Positions 42,329 to 51,226 of a stretch of 64,000 nt of DNA are shown piece after piece; position 1 is the stretch's first letter, and each line of letters begins with the position of its first letter. Under the pieces are notes generated by a model. The model made no database searches and was not told the DNA's origin. It saw only the letters and a program-made list of their open reading frames with translations. Made by a program: the position numbers and the translations under genes. This DNA comes from [Clostridium] symbiosum (GTDB taxonomy: Bacteria; Bacillota; Clostridia; Lachnospirales; Lachnospiraceae): assembly GCA_036419695.1 (NCBI GenBank), contig CP143946.1, positions 2,350,001 to 2,414,000 of the forward strand, written 5' to 3'.

Positions 42329-43207
42329 TCATGACTGTTCCACCCGTGAATAGTAAATTACGCCACCCAGGATGATGACGCCGCCCAGAATCTGAAGAAA
42401 AGCCGGAACTTCGCCGAAGAGCACCATTGCAAACAGGGATGCCACAACAGGCTCACAGAGTTTTGAGGACGAGACAAAGGCCGGTGAGAGAAATTTCAGG
42501 CACCAGCTGAAAATACTGTGGCCGAGCAGGGTGGAGCAGATGGCAAGCAGCAGCCCGCAGAGCAGGGAGGTGCTGCCATAACCGGCCAGCGGAGTCCTCG
42601 TCGCGGCGGATGCGGCGAAGAGCGAGAGGCTGCAGAAAAAATATACGATGTATGTATAGACGGTAGTCGACGTATTCTCCCTGACAACACGGCCCAGCAG
42701 AGTGTAGGCGGCCACCATGACGGCGGCAAACAGAGCCAGGAAATCACCTTTCAGGAGATTGCTGCCGGAGCCGTAGTCCGACATGGCAATCAGGATGCTG
42801 CCGGAAAAGGTCACGGCGATGCCGAGCACCGCTTTTTTAGAAATTCGTCCTTTCAGGAAAACGCAAAAGCCGAGAGCCACCCAAATAGATTCGGTGCAGA
42901 CAATCACGGTGGAGCTGGCTACGGAAGTATAGTTAAGCGATTCAAACCAGGTGACGAAATGAAGAGCCAGGAAGATACCGCTGACGGCGCACAGGATCAC
43001 GGTCCTGATGGAGACGGAAAAAAGCTCCTCCCTGAAACCGCGGTTCAGGAACACGACGGGCGTCATCAGAAGAACGGTAAAGAATAGGCGGTAAACAGCA
43101 GTAATCAAAGAGGGGGCGTCTGAATACTTTACTATAATAGCAGACAAAGAAATACCCACTACCCCGGTTGCAATCATGTACATGGGGTGTTTTTCTAAAA
43201 ATTTCAT
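42329..43207 (-). CDS. EamA/DMT family transporter
   Basis: This inner membrane exporter or permease has 292 residues with ten hydrophobic helices in two homologous halves, typical of the drug/metabolite transporter family (LHFVTWFESLNYTSVASSTV in the first EamA repeat, LCEPVVASLFAMVLFGEVP in the second). Substrate unknown; relatives move amino acids or other small metabolites. Confidence 0.88.
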   Translation of the reverse strand: MKFLEKHPMYMIATGVVGISLSAIIVKYSDAPSLITAVYRLFFTVLLMTPVVFLNRGFREELFSVSIRTVILCAVSGIFLALHFVTWFESLNYTSVASSTVIVCTESIWVALGFCVFLKGRISKKAVLGIAVTFSGSILIAMSDYGSGSNLLKGDFLALFAAVMVAAYTLLGRVVRENTSTTVYTYIVYFFCSLSLFAASAATRTPLAGYGSTSLLCGLLLAICSTLLGHSIFSWCLKFLSPAFVSSSKLCEPVVASLFAMVLFGEVPAFLQILGGVIILGGVIYYSRVEQS

Positions 43208-43557
43208 AACAAATGCCTCTCATATTTAATATTGTGTGCAGCAGATCACGGTCACACTGCGAGTATTATATCACGCCGGATAAAAAAATTACAGCTTTGT
43301 TAGACTCAGAATGTGCGGTATCACAAAAAATGTTACTGTTCACACTTCAGCTAAAAGCCGCCGGGCAGGGAGTGTGTAGTAATGTCAAATGTGAACAAAT
43401 TATAAAAGTTATATAAAGAGTTGTACAATGTTGACAAAAAGTGTATAATAATAGATAACAAAACAAATAAAACACATTGACAGAAAAAATAATTGTGCTA
43501 TAGTAAGTTAAAAGAATATTGTTGACAGCCCTGGATGATGGAAAGGAGGAAGGCCTT
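43208..43557 (+). promoter_or_regulatory. 350-bp gene-free region with two promoters for the 43558 gene
   Basis: TTGTAC (43421-43426) with TATAAT (43444-43449) has a 17-bp spacer, and TTGACA (43477-43482) with TATAGT (43499-43504) has 16. Otherwise no gene or strong structure is seen. Confidence 0.6.
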
Positions 43558-43809
43558 ATGCTAGCCAGGCAATATAATATGGCCGGGAATGAAAGGATTA
43601 ACCCGCCGCCGATTTCCGCATTGATTCAGGCTGCGAATCTGTTTGGATGTGATATCTATATTAAGTCGGAACAGCACAGAATCAATGTTAAGAGTTATGA
43701 CGAACTGCAGAGTGGAATACAACGCCAGAGAAAGTTTTTGATATTCTACTTTGACGGAGCAGATGAAAAGGAGGCAGACGTAAAATTCCGCAAATTACTG
43801 GGAATTTAA
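43558..43809 (+). CDS. Second, more degenerate HPr-like protein
   Basis: An 83-residue protein whose middle (PPISALIQAANLFGCDIYI then HRINVKSYDELQSG) follows the HPr pattern of helix 1, strand and the serine loop. The catalytic His is absent (INPPPIS in place of LHARPAS), and the Ser46 region is changed to KSYDELQSG. It should not act as a phosphocarrier. The ATG at 43558 has AGGAGGA eight bases upstream. The assignment is by eye and weaker than for the 21494 gene. Confidence 0.55.
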   Translation: MLARQYNMAGNERINPPPISALIQAANLFGCDIYIKSEQHRINVKSYDELQSGIQRQRKFLIFYFDGADEKEADVKFRKLLGI

Positions 43810-43856
43810 GTGAAAATTATGGAAAACATGAGAGCAACTGTTAACACAACGACGTA

Positions 43857-43893
43857 AAACCCTGAAACGGTAATCTGGTTTCAGGGTTTTTTG
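43857..43893 (+). terminator. Terminator of the 43558 gene
   Basis: AACCCTGAAAC (43858-43868) pairs with GTTTCAGGGTT (43878-43888), followed by TTTT. Confidence 0.85.
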
Positions 43894-44081
43894 TTGAGTG
43901 TCAATGAAAAGTTCGCGAAGCGTGCTTTTCGTTGTTGCCCGGATCCGTACCGCGTCGGAGCGGTTCCGGGTTTATGAAAGGATAGTTCTCTAAAAAAATA
44001 CAATTCGCTCTTTTCCGCATGCAGATCCATATGTTATACTTTTTTCTGCGAGGACACAAATAATGCAAATGGAGTGAGAAA

Positions 44082-44912
44082 ATGAAAAATGTAAGGATTG
44101 CACTTGGGCAGATGGAGGCGGTTCAGGGAGATACGCAGGCCAATATGGCGAAGATGGAACGGATGGCCGCGGAGGCGGCGGCCGGAGGGGCGGATGTCAT
44201 CTGTTTTCCGGAACTTTCTTATACGGGGTACTTTGTGAAGAAGGACAGGCTGCTTGAGATAGCGGAAACGGAGAACGGCGAATTCTACAGAAGAATCAGC
44301 CGTACGGCGAGGGAGAACGGAATTTGTATCGTGGCCGGTTTTGCCGAGCGCGGGCCGGGGGAGGATATTTACAATACGGCCGTTTTCGCCGGGCGGGACG
44401 GAAAGATTGCAGGAAAGGCGAGAAAAGTATACCTCTGGAAGAGCGAGAAAAAAAGGTTTGTGCGTGGGGAGGAATTCCCTGTTTTTGATACAGAATTAGG
44501 CGGAGTGGCTATTCTGACCTGTTATGACCTGGAATTTCCGGAGCCGGCACGGATTGCCGCCCTGAAGGGGGCGAAGCTGATTTTCTGTCCGGCGGCCTGG
44601 AGCGTGCCCGCGAGGAACAGATGGGATTTAGATCTGATGGCCTGCAGCCTTTATAACATGGTGTTCACGGCCGGGGCTAATTTTGCAGATGAACTTTGCT
44701 GTGGAGCATCGGGGGTGGCGGGGCCGTCCGGTTCGATGATCGCCCAGTCACAGGGACAGAAGGAAGAAATTGTATTTGCCGACATCGATCTCGATGAGGC
44801 GGACAGACAGAGAGAAGACATACCATATTTTGACGACATGGACGGGACAGTTTTGAAGCAGCTTTCCGGTGCACTTGAGGAATACCGGAAAGAGCGGAAG
44901 AGATCGGAATAG
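44082..44912 (+). CDS. Carbon-nitrogen hydrolase (nitrilase superfamily)
   Basis: This cytoplasmic amidase or carbamoylase has 276 residues. The Glu-Lys-Cys triad is visible: FPELSYTG near residue 43, KARKVYLWKSE near 112, and LTCYDLEFPEPAR near 149. The substrate (for example a short amide or N-carbamyl compound) is not determined. It stands alone, 190 bases after a terminator, and has its own terminator. Confidence 0.88.
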   Translation: MKNVRIALGQMEAVQGDTQANMAKMERMAAEAAAGGADVICFPELSYTGYFVKKDRLLEIAETENGEFYRRISRTARENGICIVAGFAERGPGEDIYNTAVFAGRDGKIAGKARKVYLWKSEKKRFVRGEEFPVFDTELGGVAILTCYDLEFPEPARIAALKGAKLIFCPAAWSVPARNRWDLDLMACSLYNMVFTAGANFADELCCGASGVAGPSGSMIAQSQGQKEEIVFADIDLDEADRQREDIPYFDDMDGTVLKQLSGALEEYRKERKRSE

Positions 44913-44929
44913 AAGCTCAGACTCACGGT

Positions 44930-44989
44930 AAGCCGGGAAAAGGCGCGGGATTTAATTATAATCCCCCGTTTTTTCCCGGCTTTTTTTTG
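44930..44989 (+). terminator. Terminator after the nitrilase-family gene
   Basis: AAGCCGGGAAAA (44930-44941) pairs with TTTTCCCGGCTT (44970-44981), with an inner CGGGATT stem, followed by a T run. Confidence 0.85.
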
Positions 44990-45017
44990 GTTCTTATGTC
45001 TATATTTTAACATTGTC

Positions 45018-45045
45018 TTAACATATAACCAAAAAACTATATTAT
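45018..45045 (+). promoter_or_regulatory. Possible promoter of the symporter gene
   Basis: TTAACA (45018-45023) and TATTAT (45040-45045) have a 16-bp spacer, about 120 bases before the start codon. Confidence 0.4.
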
Positions 45046-45167
45046 ATTTCAGATCTTGTATAACAGTTTATTACAGGACCTCGTCCTGATAAAATACGTT
45101 TAAACCTCATGAGGAAAGGGTAATAAAGGGAACTAGTTAATCATCAAAGCAAAAAAGGGGGTCCAAT

Positions 45168-46469
45168 ATGGCAGAACAAATGACGGGAGAGGTTAAGGCT
45201 AAAAAGAAACAGCCATTATATGTAAAGATTTTCATTGCGCTGTTTGCAGGTATTATTTTCGGGTACATATTGAATTTTATGGGAGGAGTAGAGAATCCTA
45301 CTATCAACGATTACATTTTACCGTTCCTCCAGTTTCTTGGGGATTTCTTTATAAAACTGATTAAGATGATCGTTGTTCCGCTGGTATTTTTCTGTATTAT
45401 TGATGCGGCGCTTTCGCTGGGGGACATCAAAAAACTCAGAAGCATCGGCGTCAAAACGATTTTATGGTTCCTGTTCAGTTCCGGTATTGCAGCTACAATC
45501 GGCCTTGTTCTGGCAAATATCATTCAGCCGGGTAAAGGACTGATTCTTGGCTCAATCGAGAACACAGTGGAAGTAAAAGAACTTCCGGGAGTTTACCAGA
45601 CAATCCTGGATCTGCTTCCAAGCAACCCGTTTGCATCACTGACAAATGGAGATATGATGCCAATTATCGTATTTTCCCTGTTTCTGGGCTTTGCCATCAT
45701 CAGTATCGGCGATGCGGCAAAACCGCTTGCAGATGTCATCTCAGTCTGTTCCCAGGCAATGTTTAAGATTGTAAATATGATTCTCGGAATCATCCCGTTC
45801 GGTGTATTCGGACTTATGTCGGTTTCACTGGCTAAATATGGCCTTGCAATTTTCGGGCCGGTTCTGAAGTTTATTCTGACCGACTATCTGGCGAGCTTTA
45901 TCATGTGTGCGGTTGTTTATTCCGTCTTCCTGATAGGAATTGCAAAGGTAAGCCCCATCAAATTCTGGAAGAAGGCATTTGAGCCCTGGATGATCGCATT
46001 CAGTACCTGTACCTCTTCGGCAGCCCTTCCGGTATCCATGGAAGTTGCGCCAAAGAAGATGGGCGTTCCGAAAGACATTGCAAGTTTTGTACTTCCGCTC
46101 GGCGCTACCGCCAATATGAACGGCACCTGTATCTATTTTGGTATTATCGTTTTATTCGCGGCACAGCTGTACGGAATCGACCTGAGTATCCAGCAGCAGA
46201 TTATGCTGGTTGTACAGGCAACCTTCTTAAGCGTTGGCTGCGCGGCCACTCCGCAGATTGGACTTGTTATCAGCCTTACACTGCTGACCCAGATGGGCCT
46301 TCCACTGGAAGCATACGCACTGGTTGCAGGTATCTACCGTATCATCGACCAGGCCCACACATCCACAAACTCGGTTGGTGACCTCGTGACATCCGTATGT
46401 ATTTCCGCAATTGAGGGAGAACTGGATCGCGATAAATTCAACAAGATGGATGACAAGAGCGCGGCATAA
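45168..46469 (+). CDS. Dicarboxylate/amino acid:cation symporter (DAACS family)
   Basis: This membrane carrier takes up glutamate, aspartate or C4-dicarboxylates with Na+ or H+. The 433-residue protein has eight membrane helices and two re-entrant loops. The signature STCTSSAALPVSMEV near residue 280 and LPLGATANMNGTC near 305 are the ligand and Na+ site, and the C-terminal QAHTSTNSVGD is also conserved. It has a strong GGGGG-type ribosome site and stands upstream of a peptidase-like gene. Confidence 0.92.
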   Translation: MAEQMTGEVKAKKKQPLYVKIFIALFAGIIFGYILNFMGGVENPTINDYILPFLQFLGDFFIKLIKMIVVPLVFFCIIDAALSLGDIKKLRSIGVKTILWFLFSSGIAATIGLVLANIIQPGKGLILGSIENTVEVKELPGVYQTILDLLPSNPFASLTNGDMMPIIVFSLFLGFAIISIGDAAKPLADVISVCSQAMFKIVNMILGIIPFGVFGLMSVSLAKYGLAIFGPVLKFILTDYLASFIMCAVVYSVFLIGIAKVSPIKFWKKAFEPWMIAFSTCTSSAALPVSMEVAPKKMGVPKDIASFVLPLGATANMNGTCIYFGIIVLFAAQLYGIDLSIQQQIMLVVQATFLSVGCAATPQIGLVISLTLLTQMGLPLEAYALVAGIYRIIDQAHTSTNSVGDLVTSVCISAIEGELDRDKFNKMDDKSAA

Positions 46470-46620
46470 GAGTCTGGTAAGGCAGAAAGCATTGGAAGCG
46501 ATTTAAAGAAGCGATTTTAAGGAAGTAAGGGGATACGGTATCGTTTTACTTCCTGAAGAAAGAGTTAAGAGATTTAGAACCCATAAAATCAAGTCATGTT
46601 CAAAGAAAAGGAGAAAAGCT

Positions 46621-47622
46621 ATGGAAGACAACAGAATTATTGAATGTATCGAGAGAGCGCACTATATTTTATCCAACCTGATGGCGGTAAAACCGGGCGA
46701 GGAAGTCCTGATTGCCATCGACCCGCAGACCGATATGCGTATGGCAAACGCCATGGCGGCAGCCGCTTTAATGTGCGGAGCCGAGTATAATGTAAGCATG
46801 ATGCCAATCCGCGGAAAAGACAAAGCTACGATTTTCCCGAAGACGCTGGAACTGGCTATGGAGGCCTGCGACGTATTCGTCGGCATGACGACGGCATCCG
46901 GAGCCGCTATCTACAACAACCGTTTAAAAGAGCTGATGAACGAGAAGAAGCTGCGTGAAGTTTCCATCTGCTTAAGACATATCGACAACTTCACAAGAGG
47001 CGGCGCCCTGGCGGATTACGAGGCAGTATACGCAGACGGCGAGAGACTGCAGGCAATCTGGAGAGGCAAGAAGAACGCCCACATCACAACACCGGCCGGA
47101 ACCGACCTGTATATGGAAATGAACCAGATGGAGCCAATCATCGAGTGCGGCATTGCCCGCAACCCTGGAGATGCAATGGCATGGTCGGACGGCGAAGTAT
47201 CCTTAGGGCCGGTTATTGGAACCACCCATGGAAAACTTGTCATCGACGGGCCAATCTGCTACTATGGCTGCCCGACCATCCCGGTTGAGCTTAAGATCGA
47301 AGGCGGACGCATCGTAGAGGTAGTAGGCGGAGACGCAAAGATCTGTAAAGAAATCCGCCGCCAGATTGCGGAAGTCAAAGACAGCGACAACATCGCAGAG
47401 ATCGGTATCGGACTGAACCCGGCCTGCATGTTCAATGGTGACTTCGAGGAAGAGAAGAAGGCAAGGGGAACCTGCCATATCGCAATGGGCAACGGCTTCT
47501 ACTACGGCCAGCCTGCACGTTCCACAGTACATATCGATATGGTACAGTACAATCCGACCATCACCTTTGATGATGAGTTAATCGTAAAAGACGGCAAGAT
47601 GGTCTGCCTGGGTGAAGAATAA
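46621..47622 (+). CDS. M29-like aminopeptidase / NicX-like hydrolase family protein
   Basis: The 333-residue cytoplasmic protein resembles the metal-dependent family that joins M29 aminopeptidases and 2,5-dihydroxypyridine dioxygenase-like enzymes. Features are AHYILSNLMAVKPGEEVLI at the N-terminus, the GTDLYMEMN stretch near 160, and the C-terminal CHIAMGNGFYYGQPARSTVHID region, where such proteins hold metal ligands. Peptidase or other hydrolase activity cannot be separated by eye. Its placement after a glutamate/dicarboxylate carrier suggests amino acid use. It is the last gene with chromosomal character in the window. Confidence 0.7.
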   Translation: MEDNRIIECIERAHYILSNLMAVKPGEEVLIAIDPQTDMRMANAMAAAALMCGAEYNVSMMPIRGKDKATIFPKTLELAMEACDVFVGMTTASGAAIYNNRLKELMNEKKLREVSICLRHIDNFTRGGALADYEAVYADGERLQAIWRGKKNAHITTPAGTDLYMEMNQMEPIIECGIARNPGDAMAWSDGEVSLGPVIGTTHGKLVIDGPICYYGCPTIPVELKIEGGRIVEVVGGDAKICKEIRRQIAEVKDSDNIAEIGIGLNPACMFNGDFEEEKKARGTCHIAMGNGFYYGQPARSTVHIDMVQYNPTITFDDELIVKDGKMVCLGEE

Positions 47623-47654
47623 GTAAATGATTTAAATCAGTGAGCTTTTAAATG

Positions 47655-47700
47655 AAGGCGGTGAAAGGTTTGCAAAGCAGACTTTTTACCGCCTTTTTGT
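47655..47700 (+). terminator. Terminator after the M29-like gene
   Basis: AAGGCGGT (47655-47662) pairs with ACCGCCTT (47688-47695), with an inner AAAGGTTTGC/GCAGACTTTT stem and a T run. Confidence 0.85.
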
Positions 47701-47720
47701 ATCCAGCAGGAGTTTATACA

Positions 47721-47900
47721 GGCATAAACGATTCATAGGCATACCGGCTATGCTTCCATAAAAGATATAATGAATAGGTTATGCCTCATTCATAAAAAGG
47801 CATAATAATTTTAAGAAAATCAACGCATAATCGCCGGGAACGCCCAGTTTGCGGGCATCGCGGCAGGTCGAGGGGTCCGTTTTACTACCGGATTACTACT
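47721..47900. other. Junction between chromosomal and GC-rich foreign sequence
   Basis: The composition changes at about 47,830. Just left of it are GGCATA boxes at 47721 and 47738, an inverted TATGC at 47749, and a dyad TTATGCCT (47779-47786) / AGGCATAA (47798-47805). No integrase, target duplication or tRNA is visible. It may be an element end with recombinase sites or an assembly join. Confidence 0.5.
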
Positions 47901-47995
47901 TTTGGGAAAGGGCCTTGGGATGCGAGAGACCCCCATAAGACCACATTCATGGCATTGAAGCATGTAATCAGACTATCAATATGGCAGAGACAGAA

Positions 47996-48032
47996 AGAGA
48001 CCCCCGGTGTGGAGAAGGCACCGGGGGTCTCT
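47996..48032 (-). terminator. Terminator of the minus-strand replication module
   Basis: A 14-bp perfect stem, AGAGACCCCCGGTG (47996-48009) with CACCGGGGGTCTCT (48019-48032), is followed on the minus strand by TTTCTG, consistent with ending the DnaC-like gene transcript. Confidence 0.75.
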
Positions 48033-48130
48033 TCGCCCCAGAGGAAGGAATCTGGGAGGAGTGGAAGGGATGACGGGGAACTGCGGTTCGGGTACGACCC
48101 GGCCATCCACGCAAGGCGATTACGAGTATA

Positions 48131-48982
48131 TCACAGGCCGAGGCGCTTGCGCATGGCCTCGCGCATCTCCATCTTCTTTGCGGCGCGACGGTTCGAGCCG
48201 TTGAACTCGATGGGATAGCAGCGCTCCAAGATGCGGTCGAAGACGCGTTTCCAAGCCTCATCGCCGGACGCGTCGTTGATTCGCCTCGGGTCGAGGTTCG
48301 TGGTGATGACCATGGGCTTGCCCGATTTGTAGCGCCCGTCGATGATGGTGTAGACCTGCTCCATCATGTAGCTCGTGTTACGCTGAGCACCCAAGTCCTC
48401 GATGAGAAGCAGGTCGTAGGAGAGCACGCGGTCGAGTTTGCTCTGGCGTTTGTCGAACGACTCCTCCATGAGGTTCACGATGTAGCGGACATCCGTCTGA
48501 AACGCGGAGAAGCCGAGGTCGATGACGCGGTTGGCTATCGCCGAGGACATATACGATTTGCCGGTGCCGACATCGCCGAGCAGGAGAAGGCCGTAGGGGT
48601 CCTTCGGGTCGAAGGTAGCCGCATAGCGCTCGCACAGCGACGACGTGTTGGGGGTCTTGCCGTCATCTGCCTCAAAGGTGCAGTCGCGGTAGAAGCCGCT
48701 CGCCGGAAAGCACTCCTTGCGCATCTGCTCCGCCTTCACTCGGCGCTCCTCGGCCTTCTTGCGCTCTTCGCGCTCGCGCTCCTCGGTCTTCGCGCATTCA
48801 CATGGGATGGGCACGATGCTTGAGCGCCCAAGTGCCTCGCAGGTCAGCCTCATCTCTTTCGGTGTTCCGCACTTTCCGCAGATGAGAAGGCCTTCCTCAT
48901 TGCGATGGTCTCCGTGTCCGCTCTCCTTCGGTGCGGTTTGGGTCACATCGACCCGGTTCAACGTCTCGTTCAATTTCTCCAT
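48131..48982 (-). CDS. DnaC/IstB-like AAA+ helicase loader with N-terminal zinc finger
   Basis: This probably loads the replicative helicase for replication of the mobile element. The 283-residue protein has a Cys cluster (CGKC near residue 35 and CEC near 61), a charged coiled linker, Walker A GDVGTGKS near 136, Walker B LLLIEDLG near 194, and an arginine finger region (FDRILERC near 255). It follows the DnaD-like gene on the same strand, the order found in phage and ICE replication modules. The gene is GC-rich and unlike its left neighbours. Confidence 0.87.
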   Translation of the reverse strand: MEKLNETLNRVDVTQTAPKESGHGDHRNEEGLLICGKCGTPKEMRLTCEALGRSSIVPIPCECAKTEEREREERKKAEERRVKAEQMRKECFPASGFYRDCTFEADDGKTPNTSSLCERYAATFDPKDPYGLLLLGDVGTGKSYMSSAIANRVIDLGFSAFQTDVRYIVNLMEESFDKRQSKLDRVLSYDLLLIEDLGAQRNTSYMMEQVYTIIDGRYKSGKPMVITTNLDPRRINDASGDEAWKRVFDRILERCYPIEFNGSNRRAAKKMEMREAMRKRLGL

Positions 48983-49112
48983 GTCCTGCCTCTTCCTTTC
49001 TTCCCACAGCCGATGAGAACCGTTTCTCGGGCTTTTAATGGGTGCCTTGCGTACTTACTCGCACATGGTCGGCAAATCCCCGCAAATCCAATCTCGTAGC
49101 CTTGCAGCTACA

Positions 49113-49958
49113 TCAATACGTGCCGTCGAAGTGCATCTCCATGGCGGTCATGTAATCGACCCCGTGCTTCTCCATGATGTCGTCGATGCTCATCTCCGGT
49201 CGGGCAGGTGCCGTTGATTGGGCCTGCACCTGGGCCTTGGGTGTCATTCCTCGCTCCGCGTCCCTCCTTGCCCAGGTGCGGATGGTGGCGTGGTGGTTCT
49301 TGTAGCTCTTGCCGCTGCTGTCCATGTACGTGCTCAGGCGGTCGATGCGCTCCTGCCAATCTGCGGGGAACTCGGCCTTGAGCTTCGAGAGGTCGGTGTC
49401 CGACAACTTGACGTTGCCGTAACACCCATAAGTGCCCTTCTTCTCGGGAGCAGCCTTCGCCGGGGCGGTCGCATATCCATCGGTACTTGCTCCCTTTTTC
49501 CTTTCTTCATTCGTATTTGATTGCTTTGTATTTAATTGTCGTTGAGTCTCCAAGTTTGGCTTATCCAGATTTGGCTTATCCAGATTTGGATTTTCCAAAC
49601 TTGGATAATCACATTGTGGCAATCCCGTGACCTGCACGTTTGTCTCGACCAGTGTTTGATTTTCTTGAGGGTAGTCTGAGAAGGTCCATAGCCAGTCTAT
49701 GACCTTGCCCTTGGCATCTCGCAGACGTGTACGAGAGAGGTAGCCGGAGCCTTCCAACTCCTTGATGGCCGTGCGCACGGATGTCTGACCGTCAGCCGGG
49801 AGTATCATCTGCAACCCCTTTTCGCTGAACTCCCAGTTGTCTGGAAGCGACAGCATAGTGCAGAGAAGGCCGCGAGCCTTGAGCGACAGGTTGCTCTTGA
49901 AAACTTGGTTGTCGATGACCGTGAAATTGCTCTTGTGTGCTTTACGAAGAACCGCCAT
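49113..49958 (-). CDS. DnaD-like replication initiator with N-terminal winged helix
   Basis: This probably binds the element's origin and recruits the DnaC-like loader. In 281 residues the N-terminal helix-turn-helix domain (about 5-85: FTVIDNQVFKSNLSLKARGLLC, EKGLQMILPADGQTSVRTAIKEL) is followed by a low-complexity stretch with tandem NPNLDKPNLDKPNLE and a C-terminal helical region (DWQERIDRLSTYMDSSGKSY). This type is common in Firmicutes ICEs and phages. The tandem repeat and the AT-rich linker DNA suggest that the origin could lie inside or near this gene. Confidence 0.8.
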   Translation of the reverse strand: MAVLRKAHKSNFTVIDNQVFKSNLSLKARGLLCTMLSLPDNWEFSEKGLQMILPADGQTSVRTAIKELEGSGYLSRTRLRDAKGKVIDWLWTFSDYPQENQTLVETNVQVTGLPQCDYPSLENPNLDKPNLDKPNLETQRQLNTKQSNTNEERKKGASTDGYATAPAKAAPEKKGTYGCYGNVKLSDTDLSKLKAEFPADWQERIDRLSTYMDSSGKSYKNHHATIRTWARRDAERGMTPKAQVQAQSTAPARPEMSIDDIMEKHGVDYMTAMEMHFDGTY

Positions 49959-49995
49959 AGATGTTTTCCTTCCTTTTGGTGCCTTGAAGGGTCCG

Positions 49996-50217
49996 TCAGG
50001 CGACGGCGCTTCCCGTCTCCGTCAACGTGTACCAGTTGCGGCAATCGGGGTCGAGACCGTCATATTCGCGCTCGGCGATGAGACCGCGACCGCACGACTT
50101 GAAATAACCGACCTGCGACCCGTCGGGGAACCGCATCAGGTGCGCGATATGATTGAGCACGACTGCGGCGCGGATGCCGTGCTCCATCGCCACGTCAGCA
50201 TCGAAACTGACCTCCAT
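49996..50217 (-). CDS. Small helical protein heading the replication operon
   Basis: The 73-residue protein begins MEVSFDADVAMEHGIRAAVV and contains VLNHIAHLM, a pattern I know from the start of initiator or helix-turn-helix proteins of ICEs. It may help to regulate the two genes that follow on the same strand. The ATG at 50217 has GGAGG seven bases upstream. The frame is open further back to an ATG at 50442 with a GGAGAG site, which would add a CxxC-containing N-terminus (MSYCKHCRRL). The hairpin at 50238-50270 makes the shorter start more likely. Confidence 0.6.
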   Translation of the reverse strand: MEVSFDADVAMEHGIRAAVVLNHIAHLMRFPDGSQVGYFKSCGRGLIAEREYDGLDPDCRNWYTLTETGSAVA

Positions 50218-50666
50218 GTAAGTGCCTCCAAACGACAATACCCCGTGGCGATTGCGGACACCACGGGGTATTTCTATATATTTCCCGCCACGAGGGCTGA
50301 GAAAGCTAAGTTGTCCGGTTCCGCAATAAACCTCGATACCGAGGATACACCATTCGGCGATGGGATGCACGCTGCATGGAGGCTCCATATATTCACCATG
50401 TTTGTAGTAAGATAGTCTCCTACAATGCTTGCAATATGACATATCGCTCTCCACGTATCCTTCACACACCCATTTAATTATTTATAGGGACACGCGCGAG
50501 GGGTCGCCGAGTGCCAAATCGGTCGGGAATGTGAAATGTGGGTGCCGAAAGCGCCGAGGTGTCGTATCATCGAGTCAGTCCTTTCTGCTTGATGAGTTGC
50601 AGCAGAGACGGGAGACCCGCAGGGGGAGGCATCTGCCATCCGCTGCGGGTTTTTCCCTTTTGCGGC
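50218..50666 (-). promoter_or_regulatory. Leader and gap upstream of the replication operon
   Basis: The stretch contains a strong hairpin ACCCCGTGG / CCACGGGGT (about 50240-50272). On the minus strand near 50,410 is GTAGGAGACTATCTT, which resembles the promoter unit used by the plus-strand genes. A terminator-like GCAGCGGATGG/CCGCAGG-type dyad around 50,620-50,655 follows the gene on its right. Whether a short protein (start 50442) is read through this stretch is open. Confidence 0.4.
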
Positions 50667-51074
50667 CTACCAGTCCGCCTGCTTCTCATCCTCGGCCATG
50701 TCGATGGTTTCCGGCATCTCGGTCACATCCTCGACCGCATCTGGTTTCCCTGTGCGCTTCGGCTTCGAGGAGCGCTTGAACGCGTCAAGCACCTCCTTCG
50801 CCTCCATGGGCGTGCGCGTGTCGGTGACCGCCATGAGCCGGATGTCCTCGGCGTTGTCGGCGAGCCAGCCTTGCAGCCCTTCGAGGTCGATGGCGGTCCA
50901 ATCCGCGCCGAGGGTCTTGAGCACGGTTTCGCCGATAGCCGCGAGGGTCGCGGCTTTCCACTTCCTCGCCTGCTCGCGCTCCTTGGCGGCGGCTACCTTC
51001 CGCTGCTCCTTGAGCGCTGCGGCCTGCCGTTTCAACTCATCGAGCTTCCCGTCGATTTCAGATACCGTTGGCAT
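50667..51074 (-). CDS. Coiled-coil protein, possible mobilisation accessory factor
   Basis: The 135-residue protein starts MPTVSEIDGKLDELKRQ and forms a basic coiled coil (about 5-45) followed by GETVLKTLGADW and a C-terminal acidic tail. The order of coiled coil then ALG motif resembles small MobC/TraD-type relaxosome proteins, but the match is weak and no relaxase is in view. The ATG at 51074 has GGAAAGGA upstream. It is divergent from the 51313 gene, sharing a dyad-containing region. Confidence 0.55.
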   Translation of the reverse strand: MPTVSEIDGKLDELKRQAAALKEQRKVAAAKEREQARKWKAATLAAIGETVLKTLGADWTAIDLEGLQGWLADNAEDIRLMAVTDTRTPMEAKEVLDAFKRSSKPKRTGKPDAVEDVTEMPETIDMAEDEKQADW

Positions 51075-51226
51075 GTTCAGTCCTTTCCGTCTATTCGCCG
51101 ACATGAGCCTCCATTATATGCCAGAGTCGGTTTCCCACCCTTCCAACAGCCTGCGGGTCGGGTTGGGAACCCTTCGGCCATTGAAAGCGTGGAAAACCGA
51201 CAGAGGTGGTTGCCTTGTTATCATTG

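Noticed and set aside
49996..50469. A 157-residue gene starting with GTG at 50469
   Set aside because: No ribosome site precedes it; starts at 50442 or 50217 have better ones, and I preferred 50217.
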